From the NCBI GenBank assembly GCA_963724195.1, contig CAVRTQ010000005.1:62001-126000 (forward strand): a stretch of DNA of 64,000 nucleotides, read 5' to 3'. The translations under genes and the position numbers were made by a program. The DNA comes from Solirubrobacter sp963724195. Lineage in GTDB: Bacteria; Actinomycetota; Thermoleophilia; Solirubrobacterales; Solirubrobacteraceae. Of this stretch, positions 36,051 through 45,684 are shown piece by piece. The notes below the pieces were generated by a model. It was not told the origin of the DNA and did not search any database. It saw only the letters and a program-made list of their open reading frames with translations. Each line of letters begins with the position of its first letter. The first letter of the stretch is position 1.

Positions 36051-37443
36051 GAGCGACCGCGGCGGTCGCTGCCGCCGTCGTGGTCGCCGCGCTCTCGCTG
36101 CTGCTCCCGTGGGCACTGGCGTTCGACCCGCTCGCGTGGCTCGTCTGGGGCCGCGAGACCGGTCGGCTCGCGCTCGACACCACCACCGGGCCGTCCTGGA
36201 AGCCGTTCCCGGTGCTGTTCACGGTGGTGTTCGCCCTGTGGGAGCAGGCCGCGCCCGCGCTGTGGATGATCGTCGCCCGCGCCGGAGGGCTGCTGGCCCT
36301 GGGGGGCGCGTACGTGCTCGGGGCGCGGCTCGCGGGTCGCTGGGCGGGAGCGGCGGCCGTGGCCGCGATGGCGCTGTCGCCCTGGTGGCTGTTCCACACC
36401 GCGCTCGGCAACTCGGAGGGCCTGCTCGGCGCGGCCGTGCTCTGGGCGGTGATCGCGCACCTGTCCGGCCACACCCGCGCCGCGCTGGCCTGCGCGACCG
36501 CCGCCGCCCTGATGCGCCCCGAGGCCTGGCCGTTTCTCGGGCTCTACGGGGTCTGGCTCTGGCGCCGCGGTGAGGATCGCCGCGCCGTGGTCGCGGCCGC
36601 CGCGATCGTCCCGCTGCTGTGGTTCGGCCCCGACCTGCTCGGCGCGGGCGGCGCACTCGGCGCCTCGCACACCGCCCGCGGCGTCCCCAGCCCGGGCAGC
36701 GCGAAGCTCGAATCGGTCCCGTTCCTGGCCGTCCTCGGCGACACGGCGACGATCAGCACGCTCCCCGCCGTGGTCGGCGCGCTGCTCGCCGCCTGTTCTC
36801 GGCGGGCCGCTGACCCGTCGCATCTTCATCGCGGCCGCCGCCTGGGTGGTGCTCGTGGCGGTGATGACGGCCGCGGGCTACGCCGGCAACCCGCGCTACC
36901 TCGCCGCGGCCGCCGCGCTCGGCGCCGCCCTGGCGGGAGCCGGAGCCGTGCTCCTGGCCACCCGCGCCGTCGCGCGGCTGACCGGGCGGGACGGGGAAGC
37001 CGGCGACGACGACGCGCCCACGTCGTGCCGCCGCATCGCGCGGGCCGGCCTGGGCCGCGCCGCTCGGGGCGCTCGTGCTCGTCGTGGCCGTCCTCCTCAC
37101 GACCGGCGGCACGCTCCGCGACCAGTGGACCGAGCTCGGCGCGCGCGCCGCGGCGGCCGACGCGTTCGATCCCGTGATCGAGCAGGCGGGCGGGCGGGAG
37201 GCGCTCGTCGCGTGCTCGCGCATCCGGACCAGCGCCCGGGCGCGCTCGCTCGTGGCCTGGCGGCTCGATCTGCCCATGCGCGACCTGGACGCCACGCCCG
37301 TGCCGCCCGCGGTGATCATCCGCTCCAAATGGTTCTACGGGCAGGGCCTGGAACCGGCGTCGCAGCCCGGGTTCGAGCCGCTGGTGACGACGCCGCGCTG
37401 GCAGATCGTCACGGCGTGCGGCCCGGCTTCGCAGCTCGACTGA
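36047..37443 (+). CDS. Polytopic membrane protein, GT-C glycosyltransferase-like, two frameshifts
   Basis: About 464 residues with eight to ten helices. The early segment FDPLAWLVWGRETGRLALDT and the helical repeat pattern with an extracytoplasmic tail resemble GT39/GT-C mannosyltransferase-like proteins, but I see no certain catalytic aspartate pair, so the call is weak. Two +1 breaks, near 36790 and between 37025 and 37070. The C-terminal 110 residues form a soluble domain with paired cysteines (VACSRIRTS and VTACGPAS). TTG 36047 overlaps the coiled-coil gene stop. Confidence 0.7.
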
Positions 37444-37458
37444 CGTATCGTGCCCGGC

Positions 37459-38295
37459 GTGATCACGATGGTCGTGCACGGCGGCGCGGGCACCTGGCGG
37501 CCTGAGTACCGCGACCGAGCCCGCACCGGTGTGCAGCGCGCGGTCGACGCCGGCCACGCGATCCTGCACGCAGGCGGTGACGCGCTCGACGCGGTCCAAC
37601 AGGCCGTGATCGTGCTCGAGGACGACCCGATCTTCAACGCGGGCCGCGGCAGCGTCCTGGACCAGAACGGCGCGATCCTGCACGACGCGTCGCTCATGCG
37701 CGGGAGCGACCGCGCCGCGGGAGCGGTCGCCGCGATCACCGGGATCCGCAACCCGATCCAGGCCGCGCGCGCGGTCCTCGACGAAGGCCGCCACGTGATG
37801 CTCGTCGGCGAGTCCGCGGCCCACTTCGCCCGCGAGCAAGGCCTGGACACCGCCACCGACGACTGGTTCCGCACCCCCGAGCGCGTCGAGCAGCGCGGGA
37901 ACACGGTCGGCGCCGTCGCCCGCGACGCGAACGGCCGGGTCGCCGCCGCCACCTCGACCGGCGGCACCAACCGCAAGCACCCGGGCCGCGTCGGCGACTC
38001 GTCGCTGATCGCCGTGGGCACCTGGGCGGACGACGCGACGGTCGCGATCTCCTGCACCGGCGACGGCGAGGGCATCATGCGGATCGCGCTCGCGCACGAG
38101 ATCGACGCGCTCATGCGCCATGCCCGGCTCGATCTCACCACGGCCGCCGACCGCGCCCTGCGGCAGCTCGCCCCGTTCGGCACCGGAGGCCTGATCGCGG
38201 TCGGCGTGGACGGCTCCGTCGCCGCCCCGTTCACCACCGCCGCGATGCCGCACGCCATCCGCGTCGGCGATCTGCCCGCCACGATCCATGCCTGA
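37459..38295 (+). CDS. Isoaspartyl peptidase/L-asparaginase (Ntn-hydrolase, T2 family)
   Basis: Autocleaving threonine hydrolase removing isoaspartyl residues or splitting asparagine. Conserved MVVHGGAGTW near the start, NAGRGSVLDQNG, and the cleavage site QRGNTVGAVA, where the Thr becomes the nucleophile; the beta subunit then shows ATSTGGTNRKHPGRVGDSS and CTGDGEGIMR. About 278 residues, slightly short for the family. TATCGT at 37446-37451 lies seven bases before GTG 37459, which decides this start over GTG 37450 under a leaderless model; ATG 37468 is also possible. Overlaps the next gene by 8 bases. Confidence 0.9.
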   Translation: MITMVVHGGAGTWRPEYRDRARTGVQRAVDAGHAILHAGGDALDAVQQAVIVLEDDPIFNAGRGSVLDQNGAILHDASLMRGSDRAAGAVAAITGIRNPIQAARAVLDEGRHVMLVGESAAHFAREQGLDTATDDWFRTPERVEQRGNTVGAVARDANGRVAAATSTGGTNRKHPGRVGDSSLIAVGTWADDATVAISCTGDGEGIMRIALAHEIDALMRHARLDLTTAADRALRQLAPFGTGGLIAVGVDGSVAAPFTTAAMPHAIRVGDLPATIHA

Positions 38296-39139
38296 CGACG
38301 AGCTCTTCGCCCTCCCGCTCGAGGAGTTCATCGCCGGGCGCGACAAGCTCGCCAAGGAGCTCCGCAAGCGCGACAAGGACGCCGCCGCGGTGCTCGCCAA
38401 GCTCCCCAAGCCGACCCCCGCGGCGTGGGCGGCGAACCAGGTCGCCCGGGAGGAGCCGGACCTGATCGCCACGCTGCTCGACGCGGGCGCCGCGCTCCGC
38501 GCCGCCCAGGACGCCGCGCTCGCCGGCGGCGGCGCCGAGAACCTGCGGACCGCAACCCAGGCCGAGCGCCGCGCCGTCGACGACGTGATGCGCGTCGCCG
38601 TCAAGCTCAAGCCCGCCGGCAAGCCGCTCTCGCGCGCGATGGCCGACCGGCTCCGCACCACGCTGCACGCCGCCGCCGGCGACCCCGAGTTGCGTGCGGC
38701 ACTGTCGGCCGGCCGGCTCGTGGGGGAGGCGCAGGCGGGTGGCACGTGGCCGTTCGCGCTCGAGACGACCGATGTTCCCGCGCCGCCGCCGAAGCAGAAG
38801 CCCGCGGCCAAGCAGAAGCCGGGGAAGGACGACGACGACGCGGCCGAGCGCGAGGCCGAGGAACGCGCCGCCCGGGAACGGCTCGCGCTCGAGGACGAGT
38901 TGCGCGAGGCGCGCGGCACGCTGAAGGTTCGCGAGCGCGTCGCCAAGGGCGCCGAGGAGGACGCGCAGGCGGCGGCCGAGGCGCTCGACGCCGCGCAGGC
39001 CGCGCTCGACCAGGCCCGCAAGGCCGTGGAGGACGCGAAGGCCGAGCAGGAGTCAGCGCAGCGGGTGCTCAAGGGCGCCCGCAAGGAGCGCGACCAGGCC
39101 CGCGACACCGTCGCGCGGCTCGAAGAACGCCTGGATTGA
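38288..39139 (+). CDS. Conserved actinobacterial helical/coiled-coil protein
   Basis: 283 residues, almost wholly helical. N-terminal motif LFALPLEEFIAGRDKLAKEL and KPTPAAWAANQVARE is one I recall from hypothetical proteins across Actinobacteria. A Lys/Pro-rich hinge (PPKQKPAAKQKPGKDDDD) leads into a 120-residue Ala/Glu/Arg coiled coil. No membrane segment, no catalytic motif. Overlaps the asparaginase stop by 8 bases. Confidence 0.78.
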   Translation: MPDDELFALPLEEFIAGRDKLAKELRKRDKDAAAVLAKLPKPTPAAWAANQVAREEPDLIATLLDAGAALRAAQDAALAGGGAENLRTATQAERRAVDDVMRVAVKLKPAGKPLSRAMADRLRTTLHAAAGDPELRAALSAGRLVGEAQAGGTWPFALETTDVPAPPPKQKPAAKQKPGKDDDDAAEREAEERAARERLALEDELREARGTLKVRERVAKGAEEDAQAAAEALDAAQAALDQARKAVEDAKAEQESAQRVLKGARKERDQARDTVARLEERLD

Positions 39140-39157
39140 TGGCGCGCCCCCGCTGGG

Positions 39158-39163
39158 TAGCTC
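39158..39163 (+). promoter_or_regulatory. -10-like TAGCTC, leaderless promoter
   Basis: TAGCTC is followed by six bases and ATG 39170. The last base departs from TAxxxT, so confidence is modest. Confidence 0.35.
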
Positions 39164-39169
39164 CCGGCG

Positions 39170-39661
39170 ATGGCTGAACTGACACCACTGGACGAGAAGC
39201 TCGCGGAAGTGCTCGGCCTCGCGCAGGCCGCGCAGCAGGCGACGAAGCACGTGGCCGGCATGGACGGCGCCGAGCCCTTCAAGACCGCGCTCGACGCGAT
39301 GGGCGAGCAGGCCGCGGAGACCGAGCGCCGCACGGACGGCTACATCGACACGCTCGAAGGCCGCAAGACCGCGATCCGCGAGAAGGCCCGGGAGACCAAG
39401 TCCGAGGCCGTGGACATGATGAAGACCTACCTCGAAGGCGAGGAGGAAGCGCTCGACGGCTTCGAGTTCCTCAGCATGGCCGAGGCCGGCGAGCTGTGCC
39501 ACTGGGAGATCGTGCAGGTGATCGCCTTCACGACCGAAAACGACGACGTCAAGCAGCTCGCGGACTGGGCGGTCGACGTCCAGGGCCGGCACATCGAAGG
39601 CGTGCGCAAGGCCTACCTGGCCCTCGCCGCCGAAGAGGCGAAGGAGATGACCGCCGCCTAA
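39170..39661 (+). CDS. Ferritin-like four-helix protein of unknown function
   Basis: 163 residues, all helical, with acidic/His positions spaced as in DUF892/ferritin-like bundles: DMMKTYLEGEEEALDGFEFL, AEAGELCHWEIVQV and VDVQGRHIEGVRKAYL. Metal binding is inferred, not certain. Four-base overlap of stops with the convergent HTH regulator. Confidence 0.75.
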   Translation: MAELTPLDEKLAEVLGLAQAAQQATKHVAGMDGAEPFKTALDAMGEQAAETERRTDGYIDTLEGRKTAIREKARETKSEAVDMMKTYLEGEEEALDGFEFLSMAEAGELCHWEIVQVIAFTTENDDVKQLADWAVDVQGRHIEGVRKAYLALAAEEAKEMTAA

Positions 39662-40210
39662 GGCTGGTGCGGATAACAGGCGAGGGCGAGCCGGAAGGTG
39701 TGGCCCTCGCCGCCGCCGTACTTGGACAGCACCTCACCGAACGCCCGCTGCAGCTCGGCGACGAACGCCGCGCCGTCCTCCGGTGAGAGCGCGATGTCAC
39801 CCGCGATCCCGAACGAGGGCAGCGTGACCGGCCCCATGGCCAGGGTCGCGAGGTCCTGCGACATCTGCTCGCTGAGGTTGAGCAGGTAGCCGAGGCCGAG
39901 CATCTCCTCGCGCGCCCGCTCCGGCCCGAGCCGGCCGACGCACGCCGGGGAGACCCAGAACGACCGCGCCACGGCCTGGTAGATCCCTTCGGCGATCCCG
40001 CGGACGCGGCGCTCGTCGACCAGTGAGACCAAGCCCGGCGGCCTGGAGGCGCTTGACGTGGTAGTAGATCGCCTGCGGCGTCTCCCCGAGCGCGCCGCCG
40101 ATCTGCGTGCACGTGGTCGGCTCGGCGAGGTGGCGCAGGATCTCCACGCGCTTGGGCTTGAGCAGCGCGTCGGCCTGTTCGACGTCGTCGATGTAGAGCG
40201 TGTCGAGCAC
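39658..40210 (-). CDS. ArsR-like winged-helix regulator, one frameshift
   Basis: About 183 residues. N-terminal HTH_20/ArsR-type domain: ADALLKPKRVEILRHLAEP, TCTQIGGALGETPQAIYYHV, RLQAAGLVSLVDERRV. The C-terminal 110 residues form a helical domain (IAEGIYQAVARSFWVSP) of the type in padR/ArsR-like repressors. A +1 break near 40030 sits just after the recognition helix region. GTG start 40210-40208. Divergent from the ThDP enzyme with a TACAA-N6-TTGTA palindrome between them, so it probably represses that gene and itself. Confidence 0.83.
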
Positions 40211-40211
40211 C

Positions 40212-40227
40212 TACAAACGCAGTTGTA
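40212..40227. promoter_or_regulatory. Operator-like palindrome between the HTH regulator and the ThDP enzyme
   Basis: TACAA (40212-40216) and TTGTA (40223-40227) flank ACGCAG in the 42-base divergent gap, directly before the regulator's GTG and 26 bases before the enzyme's GTG. A GATATT -10-like element (40238-40243) follows it. Confidence 0.55.
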
Positions 40228-40252
40228 CGTCCCGCGCGATATTCCTGCATGG

Positions 40253-41806
40253 GTGCCGACCGTCCGCGACGCCACCTACGACGTGCTCCGCCGGCTGGAG
40301 CTGACGACGATCTTCTCCAACCCGGGCAGCACCGAGGTGCCGTTCCTGGCCGGGCTGCCGGACGACCTGCGCTTCGTGCTGGCGCTGCACGAGGGGTCGG
40401 TGGTGAGCATCGCCTGCGGGTACGCGATGGGCGCGGGGAGACCCGCGCTGGCGCTCCTGCACAGCACGCCCGGGCTGGGGAACGCCGTCGCGGCGATCGC
40501 CACCGCGCGCCTGAACCGCGTGCCGCTCGTCGTGATCGTGGGCCAGCAGGACCGGCGCCACCTCGCGCAGGAGCCGTTCCTCGCCGGCCGGCTGCACGGG
40601 CTCGCGGGGGAGTACCCGGTGTTCGAGGAGCAGCCGGTGCGCCCGCAGGACGTGCCGGGCGCGATCGTCCGCGCCTTCCATGCGGCGGAGAGCGGCCGCG
40701 GGCCGGCGCTCGTGATCGTGCCGATGGACGACTGGTCCGCGCCCGCGCCGGAGCCGCACGAGATCCTCGGCCCGGAGCGGCTGGTGCGGTCCGCGGCGGC
40801 TTCGCCCGAGGCGGTGGACGCGCTGGCGGCGTTCCTCGGGGAGCGGCCGGCGATCATCGCGGGAGCGAGCGCGGACTGGCCGGCGCTCGTCGCGCTGGCC
40901 GAGCGGCTGGGCGCGCCGGTGTTCCAGGAGCCGTTCGGCGCCGCGGCCGGGTTCCCGCAGGACCATCCGCTGTTCGCCGGGTTCGCACCGGCGCGCCGCA
41001 CCCGCCTGCGTGACGCCCTGCGCGGGTTCGACTCCGTGCTCGTGGTCGGCACGGGCGCGCTGCGCCAGTACCCCTACGACCAGGGACCACTGACGCAGGC
41101 GCGGGTGGCGGTCATCACCGCCGATCCGGAGGAGGCGCACCGCAGCCCGGCCGAACTGGCCGTGCTCGGCGACCCCGGGGCGGTGTGCGCGGCGCTGGCG
41201 GCCGTGCTCGACCCGCGGGACACCGCGCCGCCGCAGTTCGAGCGCCCCGCGCCCCCGGAGCCGGGCGAGCCGCTCTACCCGGGCCACGTGCTGGCCGCGC
41301 TGGCAGAGCGGCTCCCGCGCGACGCGATCCTCGTCGAGGAGTCACCGTCCAGCCGGCCGGAGCTCCACGCCCGCATCCCGGCCACCGCGCCGGGCGGGTT
41401 CGTGAGCGCGATGGGGATGCTCGGGTTCGCGCTGCCCGCGGCGACCGGGCTGCGGCTGGCCGCAGATCGCCCGGTGGTGGCGGTCGTCGGCGACGGCTCC
41501 TCGCTCTACCAGATCCAGGCGCTGTGGAGCGCGGCGACGTACGGCGCGGGCGTGCTGTTCATCGTCCTGCGCAACGGCGGCTACGCGATCATGGACCGCC
41601 TCGCCGAGCACGCCGGCGCACCCGGCCCGTGGCCGACGCTCGACACCGTCGACATCGCCGCGATGGCCCGCGCCCAGGGCTGCGAGGCGCGCCGCATCAC
41701 CACCCACGCGGAGCTGCTCGCCGAGCTCGACGACGCGCCGTGGGACCGCACCACGCCGCTCCTGCTCGAGATCACCGTCGCGCAGGACGAATCCTTCGAC
41801 CCCTAG
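40253..41806 (+). CDS. Thiamin diphosphate-dependent decarboxylase, benzoylformate decarboxylase-like
   Basis: ThDP enzyme of 517 residues, three domains. The numbering matches benzoylformate decarboxylase (BFDC) closely: Asn23-Pro-Gly-Ser26 in FSNPGSTE, catalytic Glu47 in LHEGSVVS and His70 in LLHSTPGLGN. The ThDP/Mg motif is GDGSSLYQ ending in LRNGGYAI. The region expected to hold BFDC His281 reads GALRQYPYDQG with no histidine, so the enzyme may act on another 2-oxo acid or as a carboligase. GTG 40253 is in frame; ATG at 40249 is not. Controlled by the divergent HTH regulator. Stop TAG is two bases before palindrome copy 2. Confidence 0.88.
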   Translation: MPTVRDATYDVLRRLELTTIFSNPGSTEVPFLAGLPDDLRFVLALHEGSVVSIACGYAMGAGRPALALLHSTPGLGNAVAAIATARLNRVPLVVIVGQQDRRHLAQEPFLAGRLHGLAGEYPVFEEQPVRPQDVPGAIVRAFHAAESGRGPALVIVPMDDWSAPAPEPHEILGPERLVRSAAASPEAVDALAAFLGERPAIIAGASADWPALVALAERLGAPVFQEPFGAAAGFPQDHPLFAGFAPARRTRLRDALRGFDSVLVVGTGALRQYPYDQGPLTQARVAVITADPEEAHRSPAELAVLGDPGAVCAALAAVLDPRDTAPPQFERPAPPEPGEPLYPGHVLAALAERLPRDAILVEESPSSRPELHARIPATAPGGFVSAMGMLGFALPAATGLRLAADRPVVAVVGDGSSLYQIQALWSAATYGAGVLFIVLRNGGYAIMDRLAEHAGAPGPWPTLDTVDIAAMARAQGCEARRITTHAELLAELDDAPWDRTTPLLLEITVAQDESFDP

Positions 41807-41807
41807 A

Positions 41808-41830
41808 TAAAGAGGGACAGTCCCTCTTTA
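41808..41830. repeat. Palindromic repeat, copy 2 (11-bp perfect arms)
   Basis: TAAAGAGGGAC, A, GTCCCTCTTTA between two convergent genes. The minus-strand TAA at 41830-41828 is the stop codon of the LuxR regulator. Same core as copies at 19454 and 54273. Confidence 0.8.
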
Positions 41831-44760
41831 GGAAAGGGCGTCGGCGAGGACCGCGGGGTCGCGTTCGCCCTCGGGGAGCTCCATCGCCATCAGGCGGGCG
41901 AGCTGGGCGCGGCCGCGGACATCCAGCTTGCGGTAGATCTGGCCGAGGTGGTATTCGATCGTCTTGGGTGAGAGGAACAGCGCCGCGGCGGCTTCGCGGT
42001 TCGTCATGCCCTGGGCGACGAGGACCGCGATCTGCAGCTCGTGCGGGGTGAGCTGGTCGGCAGCGGCGGAAGCGCGGCGACCGCCCGCCGAGCCGCCGGT
42101 CGCCCGCAGCTCGGCGCGGGCGCGCTCCGCCCACGGCTTCGCGCCGAGCCGCTCGAACTCGTCGAGGGCCTGCGTGAGCGGCTCCCGCGCTTCGGCGCGC
42201 TGCTTGGCGCGGCGGAGGCGCTCACCCAGCGCGAGCTGCGTGCGGGCTCGCTCGAACGGCATCGGGAGGGCGTCGTGGTGCTGCAGCGCGCCCTCGAACA
42301 CCGCGCGGAACTCCTCCTCGGGCGCGAGCAGGCCCTTGCAGCGCTCGGCCGCGGCGCGCACCCACCGTGGGCCGACGCCGATCACCGGCAGTGCCGCGAG
42401 CGAGTCGGCGCGCAGCGCGCGCACGTTCGTCGCCGCTTGCGCCGCCGCGGCCCGGCGCGCCGCGCGACCCTCCGCGGTGTCGGCCTCGAGCACCGCGAGC
42501 TGCGCCTCGGCCTCCTCACGACGACCGGCGCGGATGTAGGCCTCGATCAGGTCGGGCCGGAGCTGCACGACCGACGACGCGAGCCCGCGCCGCCGCATCT
42601 GCCGCTCGCCCGTCTCCAGGGCGTCGATCGCCTCGGGGATGTGTCCGAGCGCGAGCTCGAGCTGACCGAGCGCCGCGTGCAGGTGGGGGTCGGCGGACCG
42701 CTCCAGGCCGCGCGCGACGTGGGCGCGGCAGTCGGCCTCGTGCCCCAGCCCGGCCTCCACGAGCGCGAGTGCGGCGAGCGCGTGGGGGAGCAGTGCGAGC
42801 TGCCCGGCGTCCTCGGCGAGCTCGACCGCCTCTGACGCGCCCGCGAGCGCCGCCGCCCAGCGGCCACGGCGCAGGTCCAGGTGCGCTTGCGCCGCGAGCG
42901 GGTGGATGAGCGCGGACACGGCGCTCGCGGCGCGGGCGGCTTGCAGGATGCGTCCGAGGATGCGCGCCGCGCGGTCCCAGTCCTCGACCCACGTCCACGC
43001 GTGCCCGGCCATGCCGACGATCTCGACCATGCCGAGCGGGTCCGCCTCCATCAGGTACGGCTCGCACGCCCGCAGCTCCGCGACGCCCTGCTCGACCTCG
43101 CCCAGCGCGAGTTGCGCCTCGCCGATCACCGCGGTCGCGAGCAGCTCCACGGCCGGCTCGGTCCCGGCGGACAGGGCCCGGGCGCGCTCGGCGGCGGTGA
43201 GGAGCGCGGCGGGATCGCCGGTCATGAGATGCGCCACCGACGCCTCGAGGAACATCGCCGCCGCCCGCCGCGGGTCCCGGCCGCGCACGCGATCGGCCTC
43301 GGCCACGAGCCGCTCGTTGGCCTCGACCGGCGACCCGCGCCGCATCTCCACGTGCCCGCGCAGCCGCTCGATGTCCGCGAGCAGCAGGGGATCGTCGAGC
43401 ACCGCGTGGCCGCCGGCGAGCGCCGACGGCCGCGTCGAGCAGCGCGCCGGCCTGTTCGGCATCGCCCGATCGGACCGCGTCGCCGGCCGCGGCCAGCAGC
43501 CGCCGCGCCCGCGGCTCGGGGTCCGGCGTGAGTTGCGCGGCGCGCTGCAGGTCCCGCGCGGCGGTGGCGTGGGCGCCGCGTCCGCGCGCCTCGAGCGCGG
43601 CGGCCTCCAGAGCGGCGGCGACCGCCTCGTCGGGCGCGACGGCACACGCCGCGAGATGCCACGCCCGCTCCGCGCCGTCGACCGCCGCGGCGAGCGCCGC
43701 GTGCGCGGCCCGCCGCTCGACCGGGCCGGCCGCGTGGTAGACGGTGGACCGCATCAAGGGGTGCCGGAACTCGAGCTCGCCCCCGCCCAACGTGACGATC
43801 CCCGCCGCCTCGGCCGGCCCGAGCGCGTCGAGCGACGTCGCGCTGGGGGCGGAAGGGGCCGCGGCGGACGCGGGCGACGATGCGGCGGCCCGTGCCGCCG
43901 GCGTGACGCGCCGGGCGCGCCGCGGCGAGGGCGCGGCCGAGGACGTCGAGGCGGCGGGTGCCCGCCGCGGCCGCGACGAGCAAGGCCGCGCGGGTCTCGG
44001 CCGGGAGCGCTTCGAGCGCGACCGCGAACGCGCGCTCCACGCCGGTGCCGGGCGGGAGCGGGTCCGCGAGCGGCGCACGGCCCGCGAGCTGCGGCGCCGT
44101 CAACAGCGCCGGGATCTCGAGCAGGGCCAACGGGTTGCCGGCCGCGGTGGCCACCAACCGGTCCGCCACGCCGGGGGCGATCGACGCGTCGAGCAGCTCC
44201 CGCGCATCCGCATCCGCCAACGGGGCGACGGCGAGCCGCTCCAGCCACGGCACCTCGATCCGGCGGGCGCCGTCGCGGGCGGCGCCGAGCATCGCCACGC
44301 CCTCGGCGGCGAGGCGCCGGCCGGCGAACAGGAACGCTTCGAGGCTCGGCTCGTCCAGCCAGTGGGCGTCGTCGACGATCGCCAGCACGGGCCCGTCGTC
44401 GGCCGCCCGCGCGAGCAGCGACAGCAGCGCGGCGGGCACCGTGAACCGGTCCGCCGCCGTCGCCGGTCCCAGCGCCAAAGCCGCCCGCAACGCGTCGGCC
44501 TGCACGGCGGGGATCTCGTCCACGAAGCCCAGCAACGGTCCGACCAGCTCGGCCAGCCCCGCGAAGGGGATGCCGGACTCGGATTCCATCCCGCGCGCCC
44601 GCAGCACGACGAACCCCGAAGCCGCCGACTCCGCGAAGCGCAGCAACTCCGTCTTCCCGATCCCGGGCGGCCCGTGCAGCAGCAGCGCGCCACTGCGGCC
44701 CGCGCGTGCGGCCTCGATCAACGCCGTCAGGCGGGCCTGCTCATCCGTGCGGCCGACCAT
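41828..44760 (-). CDS. LuxR-family ATPase regulator (LAL/MalT-like), two frameshifts
   Basis: Large ATP-binding LuxR regulator, about 975 residues. N-terminal STAND ATPase with Walker A HGPPGIGKTELL and Walker B LAIVDDAHWLDEP, a long TPR-like helical region, and C-terminal LuxR helix-turn-helix (LTPHELQIAVLVAQGMTNRE, LSPKTIEYHLGQIYRKL). Breaks near 43930 and 43440, both +1. Such regulators often bind a sugar or metabolite on the TPR region. ATG 44760 is preceded by a minus-strand TAGACT nine bases upstream (plus-strand 44770-44775). Its target is unknown; the ThDP enzyme converges with it. Confidence 0.88.
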
Positions 44761-44769
44761 GTCAGCGCG

Positions 44770-44775
44770 AGTCTA
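44770..44775 (-). promoter_or_regulatory. -10-like TAGACT, near-leaderless promoter of the LuxR ATPase gene
   Basis: On the minus strand TAGACT is followed by nine bases and ATG 44760. Confidence 0.4.
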
Positions 44776-44826
44776 AGCCCCGCCACCCCGCCGGATGGGA
44801 CGGCTGGCACCCCGCGGACAGTGCGG

Positions 44827-45684
44827 TTAGCGCACCCCGTCGAAGGTCGTGGGCTCGCGCGAGACCGACCCCACGTCAAACCCCGCCAACAGCTCCCGCG
44901 GCGTCGCTCCCGACAGCCCCAGAGACGAGGCCATCCAGGCCAGCGCCACGTCCGGCGGGACCTCGCGCAGCGTCACGTCCCCGTGGCGCTTCGCCAGCCG
45001 CCGCCCGTCAGGCCCCAGGACCAGCGGCACGTGGGCGTACGACAGATCCGGCAACCCCAGCGCCCGTCCGAGCCAGATCTGCCGCGGGGTCGAATCGACG
45101 AGATCGGCCCCGCGCACGACCTCCTCGATGCCCTGCGCGCCATCGTCGACGACGACCGCCAGGTTGTACGCGAACGCCCCGTCGTTGCGGCGCACGACGA
45201 AGTCGTCGACGAACCCCGACTGCGAGCCCAACACGCGATCTTCGAACGACACGACGGCGCCGCCGGCATCGACCCGCAGCGCCGGCGCTCGCTCGACGCG
45301 ACGGGCGTCCCGCTCCGCCACGGACAACCCGCGACACGTCCCCGGGTACGCCCCGACCGGCCCGTGCGCAGCCGACGCCGCCTCGGCGATCTCCGCCCGC
45401 GTGCAGAAGCACTCGTACACCGGCAGCTGCGACAGCGCCGCCTCGTACAGCCCCGTTCGGGCCGACTGCCAGACGACCTCCCCGTCCCAGTCGAGCCCCA
45501 GCAGCGCCATGTCGGCCAACTGGCGCTCCGCGAACCCGGGTCGCACGCGCCCGACGTCGAGATCCTCCACCCGGACCAGGAACGACGACCCCGCCGAGCG
45601 GGCGAACAGCCACGCGAGCAGCGCCGTCCGCAGGTTCCCGACGTGCAGGACCCCGGTGGGTGACGGTGCGAACCGCCCTCTCAC
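44827..45684 (-). CDS. gluQ: Glutamyl-queuosine tRNA(Asp) synthetase
   Basis: 285-residue truncated glutamyl-tRNA synthetase paralogue that attaches glutamate to queuosine in tRNA(Asp). It has the catalytic core only: GRFAPSPTGVLHVGN (HIGH-equivalent HVGN), RVEDLD, the zinc knuckle CFCTRAEI with YPGTCR, and the KMSKS-equivalent LAKRHGD; no anticodon-binding domain. That set is diagnostic. GTG start overlaps the rmlC stop (GTGA). The last 40 residues carry the short helical tail of GluQ-RS. No other queuosine genes are in view. Confidence 0.93.
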   Translation of the reverse strand: MRGRFAPSPTGVLHVGNLRTALLAWLFARSAGSSFLVRVEDLDVGRVRPGFAERQLADMALLGLDWDGEVVWQSARTGLYEAALSQLPVYECFCTRAEIAEAASAAHGPVGAYPGTCRGLSVAERDARRVERAPALRVDAGGAVVSFEDRVLGSQSGFVDDFVVRRNDGAFAYNLAVVVDDGAQGIEEVVRGADLVDSTPRQIWLGRALGLPDLSYAHVPLVLGPDGRRLAKRHGDVTLREVPPDVALAWMASSLGLSGATPRELLAGFDVGSVSREPTTFDGVR

